DNA from: Hyphomonas polymorpha PS728
GTDB taxonomy: Bacteria; Pseudomonadota; Alphaproteobacteria; Caulobacterales; Hyphomonadaceae
Direction of reading: 5' to 3'
Length of the DNA: 64,000 bases
Assembly: GCF_000685315.1 (NCBI RefSeq)
Contig: NZ_ARYM01000001.1
Coordinates: forward strand, 186,001-250,000
The notes under the pieces are model-generated. The model worked only from the letters and a program-made list of their open reading frames with translations. It ran no database searches and had not been told where the DNA came from. Positions 24,838 through 33,549 of this stretch are shown one piece after another; positions within the stretch are counted from its first letter, which is position 1; each line of letters opens with the position of its first letter. Made by a program: the position numbers and the translations under genes.

Positions 24838-25509
24838 TCAGCCCAGGCGAGCGCGTTCCTCCGGCGTCAGCAGTCGCCACTCCCCCTCAGTCAGATCACC
24901 CAGCACCAGCGAGCCAAAGCTCGCGCGGTGTAGTGTTTCGACATGGTTGCCGGCGGCGGCGAACATGCGGCGCACCTGGTGGTAGCGGCCTTCGGTGAGA
25001 GTGAGGCGGGCGATGCGTTCGCCGGTGACTTCGAGCGTGGCAGGCAGGCAGGGCTTGTCTTCGCCGCGCAGGACCAGCGTGCCGGATGAAAACAGCGCCG
25101 CCTCGTGTCCTTCAAGCGGGCGGGCGAGGGTGGCCTCATAGGTTTTCGGGATGTCTGACTTGGGCGAGATCAGCCGGTGCAGCAGGGCGCCATCATCCGT
25201 AAACAGAATAAGTCCTGTTGTGTCGGCGTCCAGCCGGCCAATGGATGAAATCTTCGGATCCCGCTTCAGGAAACGTGGTGGCAGAAGATCGTAGACAAGG
25301 CGGCCCTGATCCTGATGCGAGCAGGTATAGCCCGCCGGCTTGTGCAGCATCAGCACCATGCCGGGCGCGGGGTCCAGCGGCTCGCCGTCAAAGCGCACCT
25401 CCTCGCCCCAGCCCGTCACGCGGCCGCGCCGGATTGCAACTTCCATTTCCTTGCGCGAGCCATAGCCGAGCCCGGCGAGATACTTTGCCAGCTTGCGTGT
25501 GTCGTTCAT
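24838..25509 (-). CDS. rsuA: pseudouridine synthase RsuA family
   Basis: About 223 residues. An N-terminal S4-like RNA-binding part (KLAKYLAGLGYGSRKEMEVA) precedes the catalytic domain with SIGRLDADTTGLILFTDDG, containing the catalytic aspartate, and LTEGRYHQVRRMFAAAGN. The RsuA branch makes pseudouridine in 16S rRNA (U516 in E. coli). It follows the RsmC-like methyltransferase by 18 bases on the same strand, forming a probable rRNA-modification operon. Confidence 0.88.
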   Translation of the reverse strand: MNDTRKLAKYLAGLGYGSRKEMEVAIRRGRVTGWGEEVRFDGEPLDPAPGMVLMLHKPAGYTCSHQDQGRLVYDLLPPRFLKRDPKISSIGRLDADTTGLILFTDDGALLHRLISPKSDIPKTYEATLARPLEGHEAALFSSGTLVLRGEDKPCLPATLEVTGERIARLTLTEGRYHQVRRMFAAAGNHVETLHRASFGSLVLGDLTEGEWRLLTPEERARLG

Positions 25510-25527
25510 GCCCTGATCACGTCCTGA

Positions 25528-26571
25528 TCATTTCTGGCGCTTGGGCTTTTCGGCATTGATGATCTTGTAGCCGTCTTCATCTTCCAGCATTTCCTGGCTT
25601 CGGAAGCAGGCGGAAAGTTCTGCCTCATACGGAAGGTGGCGGTTGGCCACCAGCCACAGCGTGCCTGAAGGTTTCAGTGTGGCGGCAGCGGCGCGGATGA
25701 AGGCGCGGCCAAGTTCTGAATTGTCCGCCCGCCCCGTATGGAAAGGCGGGTTCATCACGGCAAAATCATAGGTCGCCCGTGGCATATCCTTCAGCGCGTC
25801 GCCCCAGGTCAGGGTGCAGCGCCCGGCAAACTCCGCCATCGTCTGCTCCTGGCAGAAGAGGGCGCGGTAATCGGCTTCGAACAGGTCCATCCGCTCAACG
25901 TTCGCGCAATGGCGCAGGATTTCGCGGCTGAGGAAGCCGTTGCCCGCGCCGATGTCGACGCCAATGCCTTTGGTATATTCCGGCACGCTGTCGGCCAGAA
26001 GCTCACTGCCCGGATCAATCCGGTCCCAGCTGAAAAGGCCCGGCCGGCTCCAGAGGCCCGGCTCGATCTCGCGGGGCGCGTCTTCCTCGATCCAGTCCTG
26101 CGCCAGATCCTCGTTCACGAGGCTGGCATGTTTCACGGTCCAGAAGGCCCGGCATTTGTGCTTCGAAAGGCTTTCGGCATCCCCGGCGATCTCGGCCAGC
26201 GTCTTCTCCGCCGTCTTGCCGCCCAGCGTGTTGGGCAGGCTCGCCAGCACATAGCCGCCCTCGGGCGCCGACAACAGGGCGCGGGCATAAAGCGCGCGCG
26301 CATAGTCGCGCTGCCGGGGCGGCACCACGATGGTCAGCATGGCCTCGGGAATCTCCACGCTATCGGGCTCCAATACGGAGTAACCGGCCGCCTTCAGCGC
26401 GTCATAGGCTGGCTTCAGGCTCGTGCGGCAGACCACCCGCTCCTTCGGCAATTGCGCCAGCCATCCGCCCGGTTCGGCGTTCAGCACCAGGATCGGGCCG
26501 GTTTCAGGCACGGGAACGGCGCCCGTTTCGAGCGCCAGCAACAGGGTATCAAAAACAACTGTATCCATCAT
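25528..26571 (-). CDS. RsmC/RlmG-like SAM-dependent methyltransferase
   Basis: About 347 residues. The Rossmann methyltransferase domain is in the C-terminal half: WSRPGLFSWDRIDPGSELL, then GIGVDIGAGNGFLSREIL (SAM-binding glycine motif) and FAVMNPPFHTG, the NPPF catalytic motif of guanine-N2 methyltransferases. The N-terminal half is a degenerate methyltransferase-like domain, as in RsmC. It likely modifies a guanine in rRNA. The ATG at 26571 (or the next codon) was chosen; longer in-frame extensions cover a terminator and are not credible. Confidence 0.8.
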   Translation of the reverse strand: MMDTVVFDTLLLALETGAVPVPETGPILVLNAEPGGWLAQLPKERVVCRTSLKPAYDALKAAGYSVLEPDSVEIPEAMLTIVVPPRQRDYARALYARALLSAPEGGYVLASLPNTLGGKTAEKTLAEIAGDAESLSKHKCRAFWTVKHASLVNEDLAQDWIEEDAPREIEPGLWSRPGLFSWDRIDPGSELLADSVPEYTKGIGVDIGAGNGFLSREILRHCANVERMDLFEADYRALFCQEQTMAEFAGRCTLTWGDALKDMPRATYDFAVMNPPFHTGRADNSELGRAFIRAAAATLKPSGTLWLVANRHLPYEAELSACFRSQEMLEDEDGYKIINAEKPKRQK

Positions 26572-26658
26572 CCGGGCAGCGATAGCCGCCCAATTGCCCG
26601 GAGGAAAGCCATCTCGCGCGGCGGAGGCAGAGGATTTTACCGTGGCGCGTCCGCCAAA

Positions 26659-26691
26659 GAAAAACCCCGCCGGCGCAAACCGGCGGGGTTT
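26659..26691 (-). terminator. rho-independent terminator of the thiolase gene
   Basis: A perfect 12-bp stem (AAACCCCGCCGG at 26662-26673 with its complement at 26680-26691), a six-base loop, and on the minus strand a T-rich tail. It lies 23 bases after the thiolase stop. Confidence 0.88.
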
Positions 26692-26713
26692 CTTCGTTTC
26701 CCTGACGGGAAAA

Positions 26714-27964
26714 TCAGGCGTCGAGACGCTCGATGATGATGGCCGGGGCCATGCCGCCAGCGGCGCACATGGTGACGAGGCCATAGCGCTTCTGCGACCG
26801 CTCAAGCTCGTCCAGCGCGGTGCCGATGAGGATCGAGCCAGTGGCGCCGATCGGGTGGCCGAGCGCCATGGCGCCGCCATTGATGTTCACCTTCTCGCGG
26901 TCGAGTTTCAGGTCACGGATGAATTTCTCGGCAACCACCGAGAAGGCCTCGTTGATTTCCCAGACGTCGATGTCGCTGGTGGTGAGACCGGCTTTCTCGA
27001 GCACTTTCTTCGCGGCCGGGACAGGGGCGTTCAGCATCAGCGTCGGGCAGTCGCCCATGTTGGCGGTTGCCACGATGCGGGCGCGCGGCTTCAGGCCGTG
27101 CTTCTTCATGTAGGTGTCAGAGGCGAGCAGAACGCCGCCCGAGCCGTCCACGACGCCCGAGGAGTTACCGGCATGGTGCACGTGCTGGATCTTGCCTTTG
27201 AGCTGCGGGTAGCGGCTCTCGATCAGGCTGCCATAGGTCGTCCCCTTGTCGTCGACCGGGATGTTCCAGAACATGTTGAACACGGTCTTCAGGCCCGAGA
27301 GGCTTTCCATCGTGGTGCCGGGGCGGGGGAACTCTTCATGGTCGAGGGCCAGCGTGCCGTCGACATTGTAAACGGGCACAACCGACTTGTTGAAACGGCC
27401 TTCCTTGATCGCCTGGGCTGCGCGCTCCTGAGAGACAACGGCGAGGCGGTCAACAGCTTCACGGTCGATGCCTTCCAGCGTGGCGATGGCGTCGGCGCAG
27501 CAGCCCTGTTGGGATTGGGGGTGACGCTCGCGCAGGCGCAGGTTGCCCGCGTCCATCATCGGCGGCGATTTCGGATCTGCCGAAGCAGCCGTGTAGCTCA
27601 TCATTTCGCAGCCGCCGGCGATGACGCACTGTTCCATGCCCGACATGATCTGCGCTGCAGCGAGGTTCACCGTGGTGATGCCCGAGCCGCAGAAACGGTC
27701 CAGCGTTACGCCCGAAGCCTTGACGTTATAGCCGGCGTCGAGGGCGGCCATGCGGCCCATGTCTCCGCCTTGCGCGCCGCGCTGGCTGGACGTGCCCCAG
27801 ATGATGTCGTCGACGGTCTCGGTGTCCAGCTTGTTGCGGTCGCGCAGCTGGCTGAGAACGGTGGCCGCAAGATGCTGCGGGTGCATATGGGCGAGGGCGC
27901 CCTTGCCGACCTTGCCAACGCCGCGCGGCGTACGGACGGCATCAACGATAAAGGCATCAGCCAT
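26714..27964 (-). CDS. acetyl-CoA C-acyltransferase (thiolase)
   Basis: About 416 residues, complete. The active-site cysteine is in TLDRFCGSGITTVNLAA; the C-terminal motifs NEAFSVVAEKF, GGAMALGHPIGATG (catalytic histidine) and CAAGGMAPA (second cysteine) are all present. Thiolases condense or cleave acyl-CoA chains; whether this one is biosynthetic (acetoacetyl-CoA) or in beta-oxidation is not decided by sequence. It is monocistronic and has a palindrome about 60 bases before its start. Confidence 0.9.
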   Translation of the reverse strand: MADAFIVDAVRTPRGVGKVGKGALAHMHPQHLAATVLSQLRDRNKLDTETVDDIIWGTSSQRGAQGGDMGRMAALDAGYNVKASGVTLDRFCGSGITTVNLAAAQIMSGMEQCVIAGGCEMMSYTAASADPKSPPMMDAGNLRLRERHPQSQQGCCADAIATLEGIDREAVDRLAVVSQERAAQAIKEGRFNKSVVPVYNVDGTLALDHEEFPRPGTTMESLSGLKTVFNMFWNIPVDDKGTTYGSLIESRYPQLKGKIQHVHHAGNSSGVVDGSGGVLLASDTYMKKHGLKPRARIVATANMGDCPTLMLNAPVPAAKKVLEKAGLTTSDIDVWEINEAFSVVAEKFIRDLKLDREKVNINGGAMALGHPIGATGSILIGTALDELERSQKRYGLVTMCAAGGMAPAIIIERLDA

Positions 27965-28022
27965 GTTGTTACTCCCTGTCTTTTTAATGATAGGCGCGCT
28001 CAGGCAGCGTCTGTTTTCAAGG

Positions 28023-28038
28023 CTTACGCGTGCGTAAG
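28023..28038. promoter_or_regulatory. palindrome upstream of the thiolase gene, candidate operator
   Basis: CTTACGC, two bases, GCGTAAG: a perfect 7-bp inverted repeat about 60 bases before the thiolase start (27964). TTACG/CGTAA dyads are typical of regulators of acyl-CoA and branched-chain amino acid breakdown (for example MerR-type LiuR) in proteobacteria; assignment to a given regulator is inference. Confidence 0.45.
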
Positions 28039-28273
28039 GAGCATGGGAAGCCGTGACGCCGGGGCAGTGGGTGCGATCATTTTCCGGCCGTTAAGTCTGA
28101 TCCGGGTCGTCCGGAGGCTGACTGAAATAACAGGATGGGTGTCCGGTTTCAGACCAATTCCTCCGGCCATCCTTCTCAGGAAGCGGATTTCACCTCCTGA
28201 TTTGGTTGAACTTTTTCCTATCCCCCTCCAGGCAGCCTCCAGGATTTTTACGCGTTAAGATTGCCGCTTCACT

Positions 28274-28342
28274 TTTACACCCTGTAAACGACACGGCCGC
28301 CATCATGGGGCGAATAATCAGAACTGCAGTGTTTTCTGCAGT
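28274..28342. promoter_or_regulatory. two inverted repeats upstream of tadE
   Basis: Within the 432-base gap 27965-28396 I see two short palindromes on the tadE side: TTTACA, CCC, TGTAAA at 28274-28288, and ACTGCAG, six bases, CTGCAGT at 28323-28342. They end 54 bases before the tadE ATG and may be operator sites or parts of a 5' leader. The rest of the gap, apart from the thiolase palindrome, shows no credible gene. Confidence 0.35.
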
Positions 28343-28396
28343 CAGGCCGGGTTTAGCCAGGAAGGAGATTGCCGGCTCAAGCGATGGAGGCAGTGG

Positions 28397-28816
28397 ATGG
28401 TCCACAAAGGGTTGAAAAACGAGTCGGGCACAGCCGCGCTGGAGTTTGCCATTATCTCCCCGGTCTTCCTGTTCATGATCGTCGCTCTGCTTGCCTACGG
28501 TCTCTACTTCGGCGCGGCCCATACCGTTCAGCAGATTTCGGCCAATTCCGCCCGCGCCGCGCTGGCGGGTCTCGATCTGAATGAGCGCCAGGCGCTTGCC
28601 TCGGCCACGGCCTTTGCGTCGGTCGGCAGAAACGGCCTCATCCGGTCCGACGATCTTGCGGTTCAAGTGACCGCAGATGCCGATCAACCCGAGCTGATCT
28701 ACGTCACGGTCACCTATGACGCGGCGAGCCTGCCGATCTGGAATCTGGGCCCGCCCCTCCCGCTGCCCGGCAAGACCATCCGGCACGTCTCCGTGATCCG
28801 GGCGGGAGGGTTCTGA
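28397..28816 (+). CDS. tadE: TadE-like pilus-assembly protein
   Basis: About 139 residues. An N-terminal cytoplasmic stretch is followed by ESGTAALEFAIISPVFLFMIVALL, a TadE-type pseudopilin-like helix, and an extracytoplasmic beta-rich domain. TadE-family proteins are minor structural parts of Flp/Tad pili. GGAGG lies eight bases before the ATG. The neighbour tadG follows after one base; the rest of the tad locus is not in the window. Confidence 0.8.
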   Translation: MVHKGLKNESGTAALEFAIISPVFLFMIVALLAYGLYFGAAHTVQQISANSARAALAGLDLNERQALASATAFASVGRNGLIRSDDLAVQVTADADQPELIYVTVTYDAASLPIWNLGPPLPLPGKTIRHVSVIRAGGF

Positions 28817-28817
28817 A

Positions 28818-30548
28818 ATGGCCCCCTTGCGCGCACTTCTTGCGGCGCGCCTTCGGCAGGCGCGGGACGAGACGGGTAATGTTGCGATCATGTCCGCACT
28901 GATCTCGCCGGTGGCCATTCTGATGATGGCAATGGCGGTAGACCTTGGCAGTGTCAGCCTTCAGCGACGCGAATTGCAATCCCTGACAGACCTTGCCGCC
29001 ATCACTGCGGCTGCAAACCTGAATTCAGCGGAAAGTCATGTTCTCACGCTGCTTACCGAAAATGGCATGGGCGATGTCCAGCTTCTGAAAAAGGAAGAAT
29101 GGCCCACGCGCCGCGATCCGCGCTTCCCCTCCCGCGCGTGGGCCGAGGTCGTCAAAGGCCACTATATCGCCGATGCCAAGCTCCCCCCGGCCATGCGTTT
29201 CAAGGCCGGGGGTGAGCCCCTCAATGCAGTGCAGGTCACGGTTGTCCGGTCTGGTGAGTTCTTCATCCTCGCTGGCATCAAGGAGCCCGCAATGATGACC
29301 ACCAGCGGCGTTGCCTATGCGTCGTCGGAGGCGGCCTTCTCGGTCGGCTCGCGCCTGGCCCGCGTGGAGGGCGGCGCCATCAACGCACTCCTCGGAAGCC
29401 TCCTTGGCAGTGAGCTGAACCTGACTGTGATGGACTATAACGCGCTACTGGGCGCTGACATCTCCCTGTTCGAGATGCTGGATGTTCTGGCTACGGATCT
29501 TAGCCTCTCCGGTGTCAGCTATGACGATATCCTGGGCACCCGTATCAGCGTTGCCCAGCTTGCGGCGGCCATCCGACAGGCGGGATCGCTGACTGTCCAG
29601 ACCCGCGCCGCGCTTGGCAAGATCGAACAGAACGCCGGCGCGCAATCGACGCGCATCCGGCTCGCAGATGCCATCGATCTTGGTGGCACCGGCAAGCTGA
29701 AGCCGGACGACCCGCGTGCCAAGCCCGCCCTTCAGGCGCCGGTGATGGAGCTTGTCACCGCTGCGATCACCGCCTCGAACGGCGCGCATCAGGCAACCCT
29801 GGACCTTGGCACCACTGTGCCCGGCCTTCTGAAAACCAGCGTGGAACTCGTTATCGGGGAGCGCCCCAAGAGCTCTCCCTGGCTGCGCCTCTCGGGCCCC
29901 AATGCCGTTGTCACCACGGCGCAGACCCGTCTCAAGGTGGAGTTTGAACTGCCTGGCGCTGCGTTGCTTGCCGGCGCGAAGGTACGCATCCCGCTCTATG
30001 TCGAGGTCGCTTCGGCCGAGGCCCAGCTGCGCGCCGTTTCCTGTCAGTCCTCCCGCTCCGGAGCGCCGGTGGTCACCATCGCGGCCCGGCCCGCGGTTGG
30101 CCGCGTCATGATCGGGGACATCAAGCGCAACGAGTTTGCCCAGATCGGGCGAACCATGAACGTGTCCCTCACCAAGATTGTCGATACGCTGCTTCTGGAT
30201 GTGCGGGCGAAGGCAGATGTCCGCGTCGGAAATGAGCGGTCTACGGATCTTTCCTTCTCCCGCGCAGATATCGACGCCAACCGCAGCCAGACAGCCACCA
30301 CCCGCGATTTTACCTCATCGCTTCTCGGCTCTGCCCTGCGCGAGCTGGATGTGCGTATCGATGCCGGGCCCCTGTCCCTGGCAACGCCGTCGCTGGTGCA
30401 GGCAGCCCTTGCTGCAACCCTGACGCCCGTGCTGGAACCCGTCGACAGTGTGGTTTTCAATCTGCTCGCAACGCTCGGCGTGCATCTGGGAGAGGCGGAT
30501 GTCCGCGTCCATGGCGTCACCTGCCAGGCGCCGGTGCTCGTCCAGTAA
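28818..30548 (+). CDS. tadG: TadG-like pilus-assembly protein
   Basis: About 576 residues. The N-terminal TadG-type helix reads ETGNVAIMSALISPVAILM and continues as MAMAVDLGSVSLQRRELQSL; a large extracytoplasmic part follows. Two cysteines near residue 400 and the C-terminus (AVSCQSS, VTCQAP) may pair. TadG proteins accompany TadE in Flp-type pilus loci. It lacks an obvious von Willebrand domain, so it is a DUF2134-type TadG. It ends 12 bases from the convergent efflux gene. Confidence 0.75.
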   Translation: MAPLRALLAARLRQARDETGNVAIMSALISPVAILMMAMAVDLGSVSLQRRELQSLTDLAAITAAANLNSAESHVLTLLTENGMGDVQLLKKEEWPTRRDPRFPSRAWAEVVKGHYIADAKLPPAMRFKAGGEPLNAVQVTVVRSGEFFILAGIKEPAMMTTSGVAYASSEAAFSVGSRLARVEGGAINALLGSLLGSELNLTVMDYNALLGADISLFEMLDVLATDLSLSGVSYDDILGTRISVAQLAAAIRQAGSLTVQTRAALGKIEQNAGAQSTRIRLADAIDLGGTGKLKPDDPRAKPALQAPVMELVTAAITASNGAHQATLDLGTTVPGLLKTSVELVIGERPKSSPWLRLSGPNAVVTTAQTRLKVEFELPGAALLAGAKVRIPLYVEVASAEAQLRAVSCQSSRSGAPVVTIAARPAVGRVMIGDIKRNEFAQIGRTMNVSLTKIVDTLLLDVRAKADVRVGNERSTDLSFSRADIDANRSQTATTRDFTSSLLGSALRELDVRIDAGPLSLATPSLVQAALAATLTPVLEPVDSVVFNLLATLGVHLGEADVRVHGVTCQAPVLVQ

Positions 30549-30560
30549 ATCCGCTGCAGT

Positions 30561-32156
30561 TCAATGCGCCGGGCCTGCGGGCGCATTCACGGGTTTCTTC
30601 AGCACAAGCAGCGCCAGAAGCATCAGGCAGAAGGCCATCGCCATCGCCATGAACAGATTGTTGAACGTCATCGTCATCGCTTCGATCTTCATCCGCATCA
30701 CCAGCTGCGCATAGGCAGAGGCTGCCGGATCGGCCAGGCCATGGGCCGCGCCCGCCGCTTCGGCCTGCTGCAGGAAGGCCTGCACTTCCGGCCGCGCCGG
30801 GTCGAGGCCGGATGCGATTTCCTGCTCGTGCAGCGCCGTGAAATGATAGGTCATCGTGTTCAGCGCCGCGATGCCGAAGGCCCCGCCCAGGTTGCGCACC
30901 ACGGTAAAGAGCCCCGATGCGTTCGCCACCATCGGCGGGGGCAGCGTGCCCAGCGCCAGATTGGACACCGGCACCATCGTCATGATGAGGCCAATCCCGC
31001 GCAGCGCCTGTGGCCACATCAGTTCGTTGAAGCCTGATTGCGCGGTCAGCTGCGCATTGCCCCAGAGGCCCGCCGTCACCAGCACGATACCGATACCCAC
31101 CACAAGGCGCGGATCGTAACGCTTCGTCAGCGCGCCCGAAAGCGGTCCGCCAATGAACATCGCGATGCCGGAAATACTCATGATCTGGCCAATCTGCAGC
31201 GGCGAAAATCCGCGCACCTGCCCGAGAAACAGCGGCAGGATATAGACCGACCCGTAAAGGCCGAGGCCGACAATGGTGGCAATCATCGCGCCGGACCAGA
31301 AGTTCCGGTTGCGGAACACCATCAGGTCGACAATCGGCGTATGATAGGTGAAGGAGCGGAAGAAGAAGATCACGCCCGCCACCGCGCAGAGGGCCGCCCC
31401 ATACACGATGCTGCGGTCGGTGAACCAGCCTGCGCTCGGGCCTTCGTCGACCACCCATTCAAGGCTGCCCAGGAAGAGGGCCATCGCGGCGAATCCGAGC
31501 ACATCCAGCCTGCGCAGAAGGGCGAAGTCACCCTTCTGTTTGGGTACGAACAGATACACAAGCACGCAGGCGGCAATGCCTGGGCCGATATTGATCAGGA
31601 ACAGCCAGTGCCAGCCCAGATGCTCGGTCACCCAGCCGCCGAGTGTCGGGCCAATCGACGGGGCCAGCGTGGCCACCATGCCGATCATCACCTGTTGCGT
31701 CATCGAGCGTCCGCCGGGGAACAGGGTAAAGGCCGCTGCCATTGTGGTGGGCACCATGGCCGCCCCGGCAAAGCCCTGAATGGCACGGAAGAAAATCAGC
31801 GAGTCGAGATCCCAGGAAAGCGCGCAGAGCAGGCTGGTAACGGTAAAGGCGCCCGCCGACAGGATGAACAGGCGGCGCAGCCCGAACACCCGGTTGAGAA
31901 ATCCCGAAAGCGGAATGCCCACCACTTCGGCAATCAGATACCCGGTCTGCACCCAGGCGATTTCCTCGCCGCTGGCGGCCACGCCGGCCTGGATCTGACG
32001 GATGGAACTAGCGACGATCTGCACGTCGAGGATCGACATGAACATGCCGATCACCATGGCAAAGAAGCCGATATGCAGCGTCAGGGGTATCTTCTCCTCC
32101 GCCGCGCTGGCGGCGGGGGGAGCGCCTGCACCGGGTGAGGCCGTCGCGGCGGTCAT
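30561..32156 (-). CDS. EmrB/QacA-family multidrug efflux MFS protein
   Basis: About 531 residues with 14 predicted helices, the DHA2 architecture. Motif segments include MSILDVQIVASSIRQIQAG (helix 1), WVQTGYLIAEVVGIPLSG, and GFAGAAMVPTTMAAAFTLFP. It should export drugs or toxic compounds together with the upstream membrane-fusion protein, whose stop lies one base before its ATG. The pair is divergent from and presumably repressed by the TetR gene. Confidence 0.88.
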   Translation of the reverse strand: MTAATASPGAGAPPAASAAEEKIPLTLHIGFFAMVIGMFMSILDVQIVASSIRQIQAGVAASGEEIAWVQTGYLIAEVVGIPLSGFLNRVFGLRRLFILSAGAFTVTSLLCALSWDLDSLIFFRAIQGFAGAAMVPTTMAAAFTLFPGGRSMTQQVMIGMVATLAPSIGPTLGGWVTEHLGWHWLFLINIGPGIAACVLVYLFVPKQKGDFALLRRLDVLGFAAMALFLGSLEWVVDEGPSAGWFTDRSIVYGAALCAVAGVIFFFRSFTYHTPIVDLMVFRNRNFWSGAMIATIVGLGLYGSVYILPLFLGQVRGFSPLQIGQIMSISGIAMFIGGPLSGALTKRYDPRLVVGIGIVLVTAGLWGNAQLTAQSGFNELMWPQALRGIGLIMTMVPVSNLALGTLPPPMVANASGLFTVVRNLGGAFGIAALNTMTYHFTALHEQEIASGLDPARPEVQAFLQQAEAAGAAHGLADPAASAYAQLVMRMKIEAMTMTFNNLFMAMAMAFCLMLLALLVLKKPVNAPAGPAH

Positions 32157-32157
32157 G

Positions 32158-33444
32158 TCAGCTCTTGGCGGGCTTTACCGAAACAGTCGCTTCCACCGAC
32201 AGGCCGGGCCGCATCAGGCCGGTGGCGAGGGCATCCTGCGAAATCGCGATCCGCACCGGCACCCGCTGCACGATCTTGGTGAAGTTGCCGGTCGCCGTAT
32301 CCATCGGAATGAGGCTGAACTGCCCGCCAGAGGCGGGGGCCAGCGACTCCACCGTCCCATGCACCTTCATGTCCGGATACGCATCAATATGCAGCTCCAC
32401 CGGCTGGCCCGGCTGCATCCGGCCAAGCTGGGTTTCCTTGAAGTTGGCAATCACATAAGCGCTCTGTGTGGGAACGATCGCCATCGTCTGCTGGCCGGGG
32501 TTGACCAGCTGGCCCCGCGCCACCGTCCGGTTGGTGACGATCCCGTCAACCGGCGCGCGGATATCAAACCGGCCACTGTCAAGCGCGGCAGCTTCCACCC
32601 GCGCCTTCGCGGCGGCCACCTGCGCATCGGCGCTGGCGATGGCGGCTTCTGCAGCGCCAATATCTTCCTGCGCGCGGGCCAGAGATGTGCGGGCAACCGA
32701 GATGCGGCTTTTCTGCGAAACAATGGCGGCGCCTGCCTGATCGGCCGATGCATTGGCCGCGTCTGCCTTGGCGGCGGCCGTGTCGAGGCCGGCCTTGGGA
32801 TAGAAGCCGCGCTCAGCCAGTTGCTCGTCCCGCGCCAGCTCGTCCTTGGCAAGGCGGGCATTGGCGTTGGCCGCTTCGGCCCCGGCGTTCAGCTCGGAGA
32901 GGCGGTCGTTTTCGGCGGCGAGGCTGGCTGCGGCGCCCGCCGCGGTGGATTTCAGCGAAGCCAGTTGTGCCCGGGCGCGGGCAGCTTCCGCCTCTGCGGC
33001 GGCCAGGGCGGCGCGCGCCTCTTCCATCCGTGCGGCAGCGTCAGCCCCTTCCAGCCGGATCAGCAGGTCGCCCGCCTTCACCGCCTGATTGTCGCTTACC
33101 GCCACGTCTTCGACATATCCCTGCACCTTGGGTGCCACCAGCGTGATGTCGGCGCGCACATAGGCGTTATCAGTGGAAACGTCGAACCGTCCGGTGGTCC
33201 ACCAGTCGGTCCCTTTCCACCCGATGATCAGAGCCAGCAGCAGGCCAAGCCCGATCAGGATCGGGCGGCGATGCCGCGCGACGAAGCCTGCCGGCTCAGC
33301 CTCTGCGCTGGCATTTTCCGGATCGGCTCTTCCGGCGGGGCCGGCGGGATTTTGCGGGGACGGTTGGGAGGAGGCAGGCCCGGGCTCAGAACGGGGAGGA
33401 AGCGGCTGAGCGGCGGGCTTCGGGGAGAGAGTTTGTTGGCGCAT
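32158..33444 (-). CDS. EmrA/HlyD-type membrane-fusion protein
   Basis: About 428 residues. A single N-terminal membrane helix (RRPILIGLGLLLALIIGW) follows a proline-rich cytoplasmic tail. The lipoyl half-motifs VRADITLVAPKVQGYVEDVA and GRFDIRAPVDGIVTNRTVA flank a long alanine-rich coiled coil (residues ~130-280), as expected for a periplasmic adaptor reaching an outer-membrane channel. It is the first gene of the two-gene efflux operon. Confidence 0.88.
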   Translation of the reverse strand: MRQQTLSPKPAAQPLPPRSEPGPASSQPSPQNPAGPAGRADPENASAEAEPAGFVARHRRPILIGLGLLLALIIGWKGTDWWTTGRFDVSTDNAYVRADITLVAPKVQGYVEDVAVSDNQAVKAGDLLIRLEGADAAARMEEARAALAAAEAEAARARAQLASLKSTAAGAAASLAAENDRLSELNAGAEAANANARLAKDELARDEQLAERGFYPKAGLDTAAAKADAANASADQAGAAIVSQKSRISVARTSLARAQEDIGAAEAAIASADAQVAAAKARVEAAALDSGRFDIRAPVDGIVTNRTVARGQLVNPGQQTMAIVPTQSAYVIANFKETQLGRMQPGQPVELHIDAYPDMKVHGTVESLAPASGGQFSLIPMDTATGNFTKIVQRVPVRIAISQDALATGLMRPGLSVEATVSVKPAKS

Positions 33445-33485
33445 GGCACTTGTTTCTGATGGTCGGGCTGATCATTTCCCGAAAC

Positions 33486-33528
33486 TGTAATCTTGATTAC
33501 ACCACCAAAATGTGTAATGTCAATTACA
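33486..33528. promoter_or_regulatory. double TetR-type operator between emrA and tetR
   Basis: Two copies of TGTAAT-N4-ATTACA: TGTAATCTTGATTACA at 33486-33501 (perfect 7-2-7 palindrome) and TGTAATGTCAATTACA at 33513-33528. Their centres are 27 bases apart. They lie between the divergent starts of the efflux operon (33444) and the TetR gene (33550), so one repressor could control both promoters. Confidence 0.75.
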
Positions 33529-33549
33529 CCAATTCGTGAAAGTTCACCT

